Source of the DNA: JADLGL01 sp050184415
GTDB taxonomy: Bacteria; Pseudomonadota; Alphaproteobacteria; Rhizobiales; Kaistiaceae
Direction of reading: 5' to 3'
NCBI GenBank assembly: GCA_050184415.1
Contig: JBFXAJ010000019.1
Span: 1-64,000 of the forward strand
Length of the DNA: 64,000 bases
The notes beneath the pieces were generated by a model. The model searched no databases. It had not been told where the DNA came from and saw nothing but the letters and a program-made list of their open reading frames with translations. Positions 18,127 through 26,665 of the stretch are shown here, piece by piece. Position 1 is the stretch's first letter; every line of letters starts with the position of its first letter. The position numbers and the translations under genes were made by a program.

Positions 18127-18256
18127 CCCTCTCCCCGCCGGGCGGGGAGAGGGCTGGGGTGAGGGGGATTCCGGCAAACTCAGAGCCTGGGGCTGCCCCT
18201 CATCCGGCGCTCCGCGCCACCTTCTCCCCGCCTTGCGGGGCGAAGGAAGAGCTTCC
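18127..18256. repeat. Dispersed GC-rich palindromic repeat pair
   Basis: Within the 364-base gap 18035-18398, which has no gene. The first element, 18127-18139 / 18141-18153, is a 13-bp near-loopless inverted repeat (CCCTCTCCCCGCC). The second, at about 18209-18256, forms another hairpin built on CTTCTCCCCGCC and its complement. This sequence style matches dispersed extragenic palindromes seen many times in rhizobial and other proteobacterial genomes. It lies 3' of the glycosyltransferase and 3' of the convergent phosphoesterase gene, a typical location. Confidence 0.75.
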
Positions 18257-18398
18257 GCTCCACTCGCTTGGTTCGCGCTGCCGGTCCGAAGCGCGTAACG
18301 CACGACTTGTGTCGGGTCTCCCCGGCGGGGACAGGTGGCACCATCCGAGCGTGCGAGAGGGGTGAATGCGGTGAGCCGAAGATTTCTCGGCTCGACGC

Positions 18399-19208
18399 CT
18401 ACGCGGCGTCGGCGGTCTCGACCGGGCGGAGGCGGGTGACGTTGCTGCGGGCGGAGGCGACGGCGGCCCAGCGGATGACTTCCATGCGGCCGTCGGGGTG
18501 CTCGACCACCGCGGTGCAGCTCTCCATCCAGTCGCCGGTGTTGACGTAGCGGACGCCGAAGCGGTCGTGGATGTCCGCGTGGTGGATGTGGCCGCAGATC
18601 ACGCCGTCGGCGGAGGCACGCTTTGCTTCGCCGGCTACGGCTTCCTCGTAGTCGCCGATCACCTTCACCGCGTTCTTCACCGTCCGCTTGGTCCATTCGG
18701 CGAGCGACCAGTAGCCGAAGCCGAGCATGCGGCGGAAGCGGTTGACGACGGCGTTGGCCGCGAGCGTCGCGTTGTAGATCGTGGCGCCGAGCGCGGAGAG
18801 CCACGGTGCCCAGCGCACGACGACGTCGAACTGGTCGCCATGGGTCACGACATAGCGGAGCCCGTCGGCGGCCTCGTGGATCGTGCTCTCGACGACCTCG
18901 ATCGGGCCGAAGCACTGGCCGACATAGTTCCGCATGAATTCGTCATGGTTGCCAGGTACATAGATCAGCTTCACGCCCTCCTGCGCGCGGGCGAGGAGGA
19001 GCTGGATCACGTCGGTATGGGCTTGCGGCCAATACCAGCTCCGGGAGAGCTTCCAGCCGTCGATGATGTCGCCGACGAGGTAGATCGTGTCGGCCTGGTG
19101 GTTGCGGAGAAAATCGAGGAGGAGACCGGCCTGGCAGCCGCGCGTGCCAAGGTGGAAGTCGGAGATGAAGAGCGTCCTGTATTGCGGTTTCCTCACGATC
19201 GGCGGCAT
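18399..19208 (-). CDS. LpxH-like calcineurin-type metallophosphoesterase
   Basis: A 269-residue dinuclear metallophosphoesterase. All five family blocks are visible: ISDFHLGTRGC, VGDIIDGWKL, VPGNHDEFM, VVTHGDQFD and VICGHIHHADI, supplying the Asp/His/Asn metal ligands. Proteins of this subgroup are usually annotated as UDP-2,3-diacylglucosamine diphosphatase (lipid A synthesis). It is longer than E. coli LpxH (about 240 residues), and the WxPQAHTD insert is characteristic of the alphaproteobacterial branch, so the lipid A role is probable rather than certain. I chose the ATG at 19208; an in-frame TTG at 19223 is the alternative. Confidence 0.83.
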   Translation of the reverse strand: MPPIVRKPQYRTLFISDFHLGTRGCQAGLLLDFLRNHQADTIYLVGDIIDGWKLSRSWYWPQAHTDVIQLLLARAQEGVKLIYVPGNHDEFMRNYVGQCFGPIEVVESTIHEAADGLRYVVTHGDQFDVVVRWAPWLSALGATIYNATLAANAVVNRFRRMLGFGYWSLAEWTKRTVKNAVKVIGDYEEAVAGEAKRASADGVICGHIHHADIHDRFGVRYVNTGDWMESCTAVVEHPDGRMEVIRWAAVASARSNVTRLRPVETADAA

Positions 19209-19322
19209 TTCCTGTCCCGGCAAGTTTGCGATGCTTGCCGGTTACATGATTCAGGTCACAATCCCATGACGGCGAACCGCCGCAGTGTTCCGCGCCGCGA
19301 TATTTGCTGAGCCGGCTATCGG

Positions 19323-20528
19323 TCAGGCGGGCGCGAGCTCCCGCACGACTTCGGAGAAGATCGGCAAGGCCCGCTCGACCATCGCGTCGGAAGCGGTGAG
19401 GCTGATGCGGAAATATCCGGGGCCGCCACAAGTCTCGCCGGGCAGGACGAACACGTCGCGATCGGCGAGTGCCCGCCACATCTGCGCGCGGTCGACGCCG
19501 TCGGGCCATCTGACCCAGAGGTAGAAGGTGCCCTCGGGTGGGACGACCTTGAAGCCGGCCTCCGCAAGGACCGCGACCAGGCGGTCGCGCCGCCGCGCGA
19601 GGGCGGCGATGTCGATCGACAGGTCTTCAAGCCGCGGCAGGGCGTACTGCATAACGGCGTTCGGAAAGCACCAGCCGAGCGCCATCTGGGCGGCGAACAT
19701 CACGCCGCGGATCGCCTCGCGCTCCGCCTGCGGCATCAGCGGCGACAGCGCGAGATAGCCGAGCCGCTGGCCCGGGGCGAGGAGGACTTTTGCGTAGCTG
19801 TAGACCAGCAGCGTCCACGGGTAGATCGTGGCCGGGCTCGTGAAGCCGCGCCCGTCGAAGCGAAGGCGGCGATAGGGCTCGTCCGAGAGGATGAAGATCC
19901 GTCGGCCGATCCGCTCCGACCCGCGGTCGAGAAGCTCGGCGAGCGGGCGAAGCTCGGCCTCGGAGTAGATCCGGCCGGTGGGGTTGTGCGGCGTGTTGAC
20001 GACGACGATCCGCGTCCGCGGCGTGATCGCGGCTTCGATCGCGCCGAGGTCGAGGCCGAAATCGTCGGCCCGGAGGCCGACCTTCCTCGGCACAGCGTCC
20101 GCGGCGAGCGCCATCGGCTCGTAGCAGAACCACGCCGGCTCGGAGAAGATGATCTCGTCGCCGGCATCGAGGAGGACGCGAAGAGCCACCATGCTGGCGG
20201 CGAAGGCGCCGCCGGTCAGTGCGACGTCCGCCGGCTCGAAGGGGAGCCCGAGCTCGGCCGAGAGCCGCTCGGCCGCCACCGTCCGCGGCTCGTCCTCGCT
20301 GGTCTTGTAGGCGAACCAGTCCTTGTTCTGCGGCACCGCCCCGGCGCGGATCGCCTCGACGATGCCGGGCAGCGGCATCTCGTGCGGATTGCCGAAGGTG
20401 AAGTCGGAGATCCCGGGAACGAGCCGGCGCTCGCCATAGGGTGCCTCGAAATAGAAGCGCTCGATCACGCTGAAGGCCGCCTGGGTGGCGGCGATCCGTC
20501 GGGACAGGACATTTCCGGACATGGTCAT
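19323..20528 (-). CDS. Class I/II PLP aminotransferase
   Basis: A 401-residue fold-type I aminotransferase. The PLP-binding lysine is in YSYAKVLLAPGQRLGYL. The NTPHNPTGRIY block holds the Asn contact, SDEPYRRLRFDG carries the Asp/Tyr pair, and the C-terminal PGETCGGPGYFRISL holds the substrate-carboxylate Arg. The N-terminal GISDFTFGNPHEMPLPGI is typical of broad-specificity aspartate/aromatic aminotransferases. The specific amino acid is not determinable. ATG at 20528 with GCGAGG just upstream; a second ATG lies six bases in. Divergent from sodC. Confidence 0.86.
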   Translation of the reverse strand: MTMSGNVLSRRIAATQAAFSVIERFYFEAPYGERRLVPGISDFTFGNPHEMPLPGIVEAIRAGAVPQNKDWFAYKTSEDEPRTVAAERLSAELGLPFEPADVALTGGAFAASMVALRVLLDAGDEIIFSEPAWFCYEPMALAADAVPRKVGLRADDFGLDLGAIEAAITPRTRIVVVNTPHNPTGRIYSEAELRPLAELLDRGSERIGRRIFILSDEPYRRLRFDGRGFTSPATIYPWTLLVYSYAKVLLAPGQRLGYLALSPLMPQAEREAIRGVMFAAQMALGWCFPNAVMQYALPRLEDLSIDIAALARRRDRLVAVLAEAGFKVVPPEGTFYLWVRWPDGVDRAQMWRALADRDVFVLPGETCGGPGYFRISLTASDAMVERALPIFSEVVRELAPA

Positions 20529-20654
20529 CCTCGCGATCTCGCGCCGCGAGATTGTCCATCCTTCGGAGGCCGCGCAAGTCGCGGAGGAACGAAGGCCGGC
20601 AGCACGGGTTGTCGTCTCGCGGGGGTCGGGTGCACGTCACGTGGAGACGCCACG

Positions 20655-21245
20655 ATGCGTTCTTATGCCTTTCCCGCCGCCCTGGCCGCCACATTGGCGG
20701 CGACGCCGGTCCTCGCCCAGCCGGCCGCGCCGGATGCCTTCGTCATGGGCGGGCCGTTCGCGGCCACGACTCTGATGACGGCTGCCGGCGAGACCCGTGC
20801 CATCGTGACGATGACCGAGGGGCCGAACGGCCTCCTCGTCCGCGCGGAATTCCAGGACCTCGCACCGGGCACCTACGGCCTGCACGTCCATGAGACCGGG
20901 GCCTGCACGCCGGACTTCGAGGCCGCCGGCGGCCACTTCAACCCGACCGATGCCGAGCATGGGTTTCTGGCGGAGGGCGGCCCCCACGCCGGCGACCTTC
21001 CCAACGTCGTCGTGCCGGAATCGGGCCGGGTGACCGTGGAGTTCTTTGCGCCGGGCCTCTCGGTCGATCCGGGCCCGCCTCCCGATGCCGCCGGCAATCG
21101 TCCGGATCCTGATCCCGGCTATCTGTTCGACGCCGATGGCGCGGCCCTCGTCCTCCACGCGATGGCCGACGACTACATGACCCAGCCGGCAGGCCACGCC
21201 GGCGACCGCATCGCCTGCGGCGTGCTCCTCCTCGCGCAGCCTTAG
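20655..21245 (+). CDS. sodC: Periplasmic Cu,Zn superoxide dismutase
   Basis: Converts superoxide to peroxide and oxygen in the periplasm. The 196-residue product has a signal peptide ending LAQPA (near residue 21). Metal ligands are seen in HVHETG (His77/His79), GGHFNP (His94), EHG (His102), HAGDLPN (His111, Asp114) and VLHAMADDY (His168). The structural cysteine pair is Cys83 and Cys188 in the C-terminal RIACGV block. The start has GGAG about nine bases upstream at 20642-20645. It lies beside the parS palindrome and tRNA-Lys. Confidence 0.95.
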   Translation: MRSYAFPAALAATLAATPVLAQPAAPDAFVMGGPFAATTLMTAAGETRAIVTMTEGPNGLLVRAEFQDLAPGTYGLHVHETGACTPDFEAAGGHFNPTDAEHGFLAEGGPHAGDLPNVVVPESGRVTVEFFAPGLSVDPGPPPDAAGNRPDPDPGYLFDADGAALVLHAMADDYMTQPAGHAGDRIACGVLLLAQP

Positions 21246-21293
21246 GTCGGTGGTCGTGGACTGAACGTCATATCGGGTCGCGCGTTCCCGCTT

Positions 21294-21309
21294 TGTTTCA
21301 CGTGAAACA
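21294..21309. other. parS site (ParB binding/nucleation)
   Basis: The 16 bases TGTTTCACGTGAAACA are a perfect palindrome identical to the widely conserved chromosomal parS consensus bound by ParB, and match the Caulobacter motif. The site is intergenic between sodC and tRNA-Lys. ParB nucleates here for chromosome segregation and SMC loading. Such sites cluster around the replication origin, so the window is probably origin-proximal (inference). Confidence 0.85.
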
Positions 21310-21330
21310 CCGTCAGCTCATTGATTTAAT

Positions 21331-21406
21331 TGGTGAGCGCGATGGGAGTCGAACCCATGACCCGCTGATTAAAAGTCAGCTGCTCTGCCACCTGAGCTAC
21401 GCGCTC
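21331..21406 (-). tRNA. tRNA-Lys (anticodon TTT), CCA encoded
   Basis: On the minus strand the 76-base gene reads GAGCGCGTAGCTCAGGTGGC and onward. Its 7-bp acceptor stem is GAGCGCG/CGCGCTC, and the anticodon loop CTTTTAA sits on a CTGA.../...TCAG stem. The T-arm is GGGTTCGACTCCC, then discriminator A and a genomically encoded CCA (bases 21331-21333). Anticodon TTT reads Lys AAA/AAG. Confidence 0.97.
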
Positions 21407-21553
21407 GAAGATCGACGAGGACCGAGCGGCGCGGACGGTATGCGTCGCGTGCCGCCCGGTCAATTCCGCCAGCGCCGCACCGCGCGGCGCAGCGGCGATT
21501 GTCGTCAGCGCCGGCACGGACAAGATCGGCGGTTAAGCAGCGCGCATCCTCGC

Positions 21554-22342
21554 CTAGAGCAACGCCTCGAGGCCGGTGATGACGGTCTCGATGTCGTGGA
21601 GATCGAGGAACGGTCGCGCTACCTCGACGTCGAGCCGGAGCGTGATCCCCAGCACCTGGCGCGGTGGGCGGAAGATTCGGAGCGAGATGACATCTGGGTC
21701 GGCGATCGGGTCGTCTTCGACGATGACGACGAGCTGGTTCGTGCCGGGATTGGTGGTTGCTGCGATCGTCCGCGACGGATTAAAGACGATCGAGGGCAGC
21801 CCGCGCCGTCCGGCGGCATAGCTCGCCAGCGCTCCGCCGGACGAATGCCCGACGACCAGGATCGGACGGCCGGGATAGGCAACGGCAACGGCGTCGAGGA
21901 AGCGGAGCGAAAGCGGCGCCCAGCCGCCGAACAACTGGCGGAGCGTCCCCGCGACAAGGTCCCGGGGGTCGCGAAGCGTGGTCGAATCGAACACCACGAC
22001 GACACCCGCACCCGAGCATGGAAGGAAGATCCCGGCACCAAACCCCGAGAGAACGGCGAAGGCCGCGGCAGGCGGATCGAGGGCTTCGAGGAGCGGCCGC
22101 CACGCGATGCCGCGACCGAAGCCTGGCGGCGCGCCGCTCAGAACCGAGAGGGGCAGCCGGGCGAAGGGAAGGGCGAAGGCCGCGAGGTCATGCGGTGTGC
22201 TCGCCTGGGTCAGCGGCAGCGTGGCACCGATCGCCGGTACCGGACAGGTCTCATCGGCGGCGGTCGGCGACAGGTGGACGATGACCGCCAGGGCGGCACC
22301 GAAGCCTTTCGTCCATCCCGCTGGCCGTCTTCGCTGCGCCAT
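21554..22342 (-). CDS. Secreted alpha/beta-hydrolase-like protein (putative lipase)
   Basis: A 262-residue protein with a signal peptide (residues ~12-29, ...VIVHLSPTAAD). It has a nucleophile-elbow motif VVGHSSGGALASYAAG (Ser in GHSSG, residues ~168-183), as in alpha/beta hydrolases and class 3 lipases. A candidate acid is Asp in VEDDPIADPD, and a candidate His is in DLHDIETV near the C-terminus. The middle (VVVFDSTTLRDPRDLVAG) fits the strand before the elbow. I do not recognise a named family. Moderate support for hydrolase, none for substrate. Confidence 0.65.
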   Translation of the reverse strand: MAQRRRPAGWTKGFGAALAVIVHLSPTAADETCPVPAIGATLPLTQASTPHDLAAFALPFARLPLSVLSGAPPGFGRGIAWRPLLEALDPPAAAFAVLSGFGAGIFLPCSGAGVVVVFDSTTLRDPRDLVAGTLRQLFGGWAPLSLRFLDAVAVAYPGRPILVVGHSSGGALASYAAGRRGLPSIVFNPSRTIAATTNPGTNQLVVIVEDDPIADPDVISLRIFRPPRQVLGITLRLDVEVARPFLDLHDIETVITGLEALL

Positions 22343-22404
22343 GTCGGTGATGGACGGTTGCTCGCGGGTTCCTCAGGCGGCTTCCATGGAGCTTTTCGCG
22401 GCTC

Positions 22405-22788
22405 TCAGGACGACGCCATGAGCACGCCGAGGATCAGGACATAGGTCATCTGATGCGCCAACTGGTCGAGGCCGAGGATCATGAAGTGGTTCGCCGAGGA
22501 GGTCTTCCAGCGCCGCTCGATCTGCTCCTTCGACCAGTCGATGTGGTAGTGGATGATGAACTCGCCGACCACGATCGCGATGCCGACCGCAAGCGATGGC
22601 GGCATGATCAGAATCGCCGGAATCGTGCCTATGGCATGGAGTCCGGCGTGGACGATTCCTCCCGGGTGGCCATACGTCCCCTTGTTCTTGAAGAACTCGT
22701 AGGGCCGCTGCAGCACGAAATCGAAGAGGAAGTGCTTGACCTGAAGCGCGGCGAGGACCGCGATGATCAGCCAGTCATAGCTCGTCAA
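22405..22788 (-). CDS. DUF3307-family membrane protein
   Basis: A 127-residue membrane protein with about four hydrophobic segments. The family signature KHFLFDFVLQRPYEFFKNKGTYGHPGGIVHAGLHAIGT appears at residues ~18-54, with conserved His residues facing the membrane plane. A second block, FIIHYHIDWSKEQIERRW, also holds conserved His/Asp. The start is the TTG at 22788 (MTSYDWLI); no ATG lies at the expected position. The function of DUF3307 is unknown; homologues occur alone or near DNA-modification and phage genes, but no such link is visible here. Confidence 0.82.
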   Translation of the reverse strand: MTSYDWLIIAVLAALQVKHFLFDFVLQRPYEFFKNKGTYGHPGGIVHAGLHAIGTIPAILIMPPSLAVGIAIVVGEFIIHYHIDWSKEQIERRWKTSSANHFMILGLDQLAHQMTYVLILGVLMASS

Positions 22789-22972
22789 TTAATCCGTTCC
22801 CTGCCGGCGTCGCAGCCCCGGATCCCCAACGCGCGCCACCCCTGCCGGCGTCGAGGCCGAGACGAAGCACCGTGCCCAATCCCCCGCCTACTGCGGCCCA
22901 TCCGCTCCGTCGGCGTCTCAATGGGCGCCAGTCTAGACGGGGGACCCCCCTCAGGGAAAGCCGCCTGCCACC

Positions 22973-25171
22973 CTAATGGGTGTGATCGGTCGCCGTCGCC
23001 GGAACCTCGGCCGGCTCGCCGGCAAAGTCTGCCCGGCGGCCGCGCATCTTGTCATAGAAGGCCTTGAGGCGGAGATCCCCGAAGGTCACGAGGGCGGTGC
23101 AGTCCTCGATGGCCTTGTCGACGTCGCGCCCGGAGCAGATCGCGCCGATGGCGCGGGAATGCGCGGCCTCGAGGGCCTTGAACGTGTCGCTCGCCGCGAA
23201 GGCGGCATCACCCACCAGGATGTACGTCGCTTCGCGGGCGCTCTTGCCCTTGAGGGCGATCGATCCCGCCTCGAGGAACGCAAGGCCTGCGGCCTGCTCC
23301 CGGGTCGAGGCGACCACCAGGATATCGTAGCCAACCTGCTTGCAGGCGCCCTCGACGCGGGAGGCGACGTTCACGCTGTCGCCGATGCACGAATAGTCGA
23401 AGCGCGTCTCGAGCCCGAGATTCCCCACCAGCGCTTCGCCCGTCGAGATCCCGATGCCGATGTTGATCTCCTCCATCACGTGGTTGGTCGTGCGGAGGCC
23501 GAACGCGTCGCGGGCATTGAGGTCATCCAGCGTCCGCCGCATGCCGAGCGCGGCGGTGCAGGCGCGGAGTGCGTGGCGGTCGACGTCGAGCGGCGCATTC
23601 CAGAACGCCATCATCGCGTCGCCCATGAACTTGTCGATCGTGCCGAAATGGTCGGTGATCCGCTCGCCGAGCGAGCCGAACAGCGTGTTGAGGAGGGCGA
23701 CGAGCTGCGGCGGCTGGAGGTGCTCGCTGAGCGTGGTGAAGTTCCGGATGTCGGTGAAGAGGATCGAGAGCTCGCGGGTCTCGCCGCCGAGCTGGAGCTT
23801 GTGGCCGCTCTTCTCGATCTGGACGAGGAGCTCGGGCGACACGTAGTGGCCGAAGGCGCGGCGGATCTTCCTGCGGTCGGTGTTGGTGAGCGTGAACTGC
23901 AGGAAGATCATCACCGAATAGACGACAAGACTCCCGATCACCGTGAAGCTCGGGTCGATCAGGACGCCGCCATTGCGGAACGCGAGCCAGGACGCGCCGA
24001 TCCCGAGGATGACGAGGACGCCGCCGACGATGAGGCAGAGCAGCGGGCCGGAGGCGAGGATGATGACGACGAGAGCGATGCCGATGACGACGAAGGCCAG
24101 GATCTCGAGGCCGCTGACCCAGTCGGCCCGCTGCAGGTAGGTGCCCGCGAGGATCTGCTGCAGCGCCTGGGCGTGGATCTCGACGCCCGCCATGTCCCGG
24201 CCGAGCGGCGTGCCCCTGATGTCGCGAAGCCCGGTCGCCGACGTGCCGATGATGACGATGTTGCCGGCGACCTCTGGAGCGAGCGCGGTCCAGTCGTCGC
24301 CCAGGACTTCATGGGCCGGGACGTAGAGGCCGGGCTGCGTCTCCTGGTAGTAGAGGCGGAGCGATCCCGTCGCCGTCGTCGGGATCTCGAAGGCCCCGAT
24401 CCGGACCGCCTGCACCACGCCGGCGTTCGACTGCTCGCCGAAGATGATGATGCTCCCGACGCCGAGGGCCAGCCGCAGTCCCTCCGCCGCCAGCGCTGGA
24501 TAAAAGGCCTCGCCATTGCTCCACAGGAGCGGGATCTCGCGGACGGTCTCCACCGAGCTGCCGACCGCGATGTTCATGAAGCCGAGGCCGTGCGCCGCCT
24601 CGACCAGGATCGGCAGGGGCATCGTCCCGGTGGCCGAAGTCGGCACGCGGACCGTGCCGGTGGGGCTGACGACCGAGAAGCCGATCTTGGCCGTCGGGAA
24701 CGGCATCAGCCCTTGCGAGGCCTCGAAGCCGAGCACCGTCGGCGAGGCGGCGATCGCCTCCGCGAAGATCGCGTCATGGTCGGGAAGGTCGACGCCGGCA
24801 AGCGGGTTGGGGCCGGGAGCGGCGGCGTCGGCGATGGTCGCAGCGAAGCGGCTCGGGGACGTCCGGTCCGGCTCCGAGAACAGGACGTCATAGACGATCG
24901 CCGCGGCACCAAGCTGCGTGAGGCGGGTCGTCAGCTCGGCAAGGACGTCGCGCGGCCAGGGCCATTGGCCGATCGCCGCGAGCGAGGGGTCGTCGACGTC
25001 GACGATGCGGACGGGGGCGTCGCTCGGCGCGCGCGGCGCGAGCCGCTGGTAGGTGTCGAAGGCGATCTCGCGGACGATCTGGACCGGCAGCGGATCCGCG
25101 ACCCTCAGCCAGGCCAGGAGGAAAACGACGGCGAGGCCGATGAGGCCCGGAATGAGCCGCCGCTTCCACAT
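22973..25171 (-). CDS. CHASE2-domain adenylate/guanylate cyclase (class III)
   Basis: Membrane-bound receptor cyclase of 732 residues. An N-terminal membrane helix (6-25) precedes an extracytoplasmic CHASE2 sensor (~30-330; VRIVDVDDPSLAAIGQWPWPRD, VEIHAQALQQILAG). Three membrane helices follow (~345-440), then the class III catalytic domain (~465-640). Both metal Asp residues are visible, in LFTDIRNFTTLSE and DKFMGDAMMAFW. The Lys of DKFMGD occupies the adenine-selecting position, so ATP is the likely substrate. The transition-state block is IGDSVNVASRVEG. The 63-base gap to the FecR gene upstream suggests one operon, a recurrent pairing in alphaproteobacteria. Confidence 0.9.
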   Translation of the reverse strand: MWKRRLIPGLIGLAVVFLLAWLRVADPLPVQIVREIAFDTYQRLAPRAPSDAPVRIVDVDDPSLAAIGQWPWPRDVLAELTTRLTQLGAAAIVYDVLFSEPDRTSPSRFAATIADAAAPGPNPLAGVDLPDHDAIFAEAIAASPTVLGFEASQGLMPFPTAKIGFSVVSPTGTVRVPTSATGTMPLPILVEAAHGLGFMNIAVGSSVETVREIPLLWSNGEAFYPALAAEGLRLALGVGSIIIFGEQSNAGVVQAVRIGAFEIPTTATGSLRLYYQETQPGLYVPAHEVLGDDWTALAPEVAGNIVIIGTSATGLRDIRGTPLGRDMAGVEIHAQALQQILAGTYLQRADWVSGLEILAFVVIGIALVVIILASGPLLCLIVGGVLVILGIGASWLAFRNGGVLIDPSFTVIGSLVVYSVMIFLQFTLTNTDRRKIRRAFGHYVSPELLVQIEKSGHKLQLGGETRELSILFTDIRNFTTLSEHLQPPQLVALLNTLFGSLGERITDHFGTIDKFMGDAMMAFWNAPLDVDRHALRACTAALGMRRTLDDLNARDAFGLRTTNHVMEEINIGIGISTGEALVGNLGLETRFDYSCIGDSVNVASRVEGACKQVGYDILVVASTREQAAGLAFLEAGSIALKGKSAREATYILVGDAAFAASDTFKALEAAHSRAIGAICSGRDVDKAIEDCTALVTFGDLRLKAFYDKMRGRRADFAGEPAEVPATATDHTH

Positions 25172-25234
25172 TCGACCACTCCGGTCTTTGCGCGGAGCAA
25201 CGGCGGCCCGGAGCGCGGGCCGCCGCCTTCGGCG

Positions 25235-26323
25235 TCAGATTCGTCCTAGAAGGAACAGGAGCTTCATTTCCTGCAAGGGCGACATTGCCTTCGTTTCATA
25301 ACAGTCGGCCGGGTACCACCAAGGGGGGCCGCCGCTCTTCCCGCCATGGGCGTTCTGAAAATGGTAGGAGGGGCATGGCGGGGTCGAGGACGAACTCTCT
25401 CCGCCACCTTCGCTTCCTCCGCCGGAGTTCGAGTCCGACGACTCGGCGTTGGCCCCGCCGCTTCCGCCGGAACCGGAGCTCGAGTCGGACGATTCGATGT
25501 TGGCGTCGCCGCCATTGTCCCGGGTGTTCTGGAACAGGCAGCCACGCGGATTCTGGACCCGGAGCTCCTGTCGGAGCCAGAACTGGAAGCGCGCGTATGG
25601 GAAACTCTGGCGTGCAATCTGCTGCGCTGTCGCAGGGTCGATAACCATCGCAAGCGTCGGCACGATGGTGCCCATTTCGCAGGACGCGTTGAGTTCGGCA
25701 CAGGTGCCGTTGAGGGCGCACATGACGACGATGCCGTCATAGACGAGGACGTTCACCTCCCAGACTCCGATGAGGAGTGCCACGTTGAAGTCGAAGGCGG
25801 TGCCGCGCACGCCGATCGTGCCGGTCGGCGTGTTGATCGTATAGGCCTCGTGCGGGCTGGTGCCGGTGATGAACCGGAACGTGCCGCCGAGGGCATTGGC
25901 GGTGAAGTTCTCCAGCGTGTTGGCGTTCCGGAGGAGATAGGTCTCGATCTGGAGGATCGAGTTCGGCCCGACCACCATGCGGGTGTCGTCCACGAAGATG
26001 ATCTGGACCTCGCCGCCGGTATCGGTGGCGATGATCTGGCCCTGATAGAGGTCGTTGCCGTTGATGAGCGTGACCCGGTTGCCGCCGAGCTCGCCCGTCG
26101 CGGCCGGCGTGACGCCGACCGCCGTCCCGATCGCGTTCTGCGCGGTTGCGGCGGATGCGCCGATGGCAAGGGCCGCGACGGCGCCGGCAATGATCGCACC
26201 CAGCCGTCCGAACTTCCGTGAAACGCGCTTCGCCGTGGCGATCGGCACTCTGGCGTGCGTCAGCGATGCGACGCCCGGCTCGCCCCCATAAGCTCTAGCC
26301 CGCACGTTAGGACATCCTTCCAT
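25235..26323 (-). CDS. FecR-domain exported protein with Ser/Gly-rich tail
   Basis: A 362-residue exported protein. After a basic N-region, a signal sequence (LGAIIAGAVAALAIGASAATAQ) precedes the FecR domain (~95-215: LINGNDLYQGQIIATDTGGEVQIIFVDDTRMVVGPNSILQIETY, TINTPTGTIGVRGTAFDF). This is the stand-alone periplasmic type found with CHASE2 cyclases, not the anti-sigma type: there is no N-terminal cytosolic domain. The C-terminal ~110 residues are low complexity, with two copies of an NxESSD(S/G)-rich unit, then a Cys-containing tail. I favour the ATG at 26323, but the region before the signal sequence is long and a later GTG is possible. Probably senses or shapes input to the cyclase (inference). 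Confidence 0.82.
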   Translation of the reverse strand: MEGCPNVRARAYGGEPGVASLTHARVPIATAKRVSRKFGRLGAIIAGAVAALAIGASAATAQNAIGTAVGVTPAATGELGGNRVTLINGNDLYQGQIIATDTGGEVQIIFVDDTRMVVGPNSILQIETYLLRNANTLENFTANALGGTFRFITGTSPHEAYTINTPTGTIGVRGTAFDFNVALLIGVWEVNVLVYDGIVVMCALNGTCAELNASCEMGTIVPTLAMVIDPATAQQIARQSFPYARFQFWLRQELRVQNPRGCLFQNTRDNGGDANIESSDSSSGSGGSGGANAESSDSNSGGGSEGGGESSSSTPPCPSYHFQNAHGGKSGGPPWWYPADCYETKAMSPLQEMKLLFLLGRI

Positions 26324-26433
26324 GTGTGGTGGCCCCCACAAAAGTAGCGGCAACTTACTGTTTAAGACGAATGCTGCGCAACTGGGGGCCAAGAAAAGCG
26401 CGCCTCCGTCCAAACACTAACCGGCTCCGCGTG

Positions 26434-26616
26434 TTATCTCAGCGACATGACCATTCGATTGGACTGCCGGAGACGATCGGAAAGCTCAAGGACGAGATTC
26501 GACAGCACCTTGGCCATGACGGCCGGGCTGCCGGCGAAGTGTTCCTTCATGGCCGCCACCGGCAGCGCCCAGCAGACCCTGTCGGCCACGATGTCGGCCC
26601 TAGATCCAACATGCAT
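26434..26616 (-). pseudogene. C-terminal remnant of a cyclic-nucleotide-binding (Crp/cNBD) protein
   Basis: A 60-codon open frame, starting MHVGSRADIV, whose body reads as the end of a cNMP-binding domain: ALPVAAMKEHFAGSPAVMAK and then VLSNLVLELSDRLRQSNRMV, the C-terminal helices. The phosphate-binding cassette and beta-roll that should precede it are missing. The amine dehydrogenase cytochrome gene ends 49 bases upstream and leaves no room. It lies directly 5' of the FecR/CHASE2-cyclase pair on the same strand, where a cNMP effector would make sense. I read it as a gene truncated by an upstream rearrangement. Confidence 0.6.
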
Positions 26617-26665
26617 GCAATGTGCCGAGACGCAAGCGCGCCCCCGCAGCCGCGCTCCGGTCCGG

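Noticed and set aside
18127..18256. CRISPR array
   Set aside because: The repeats are single hairpins without regularly spaced direct repeats or spacers, and there are no cas genes in the window.
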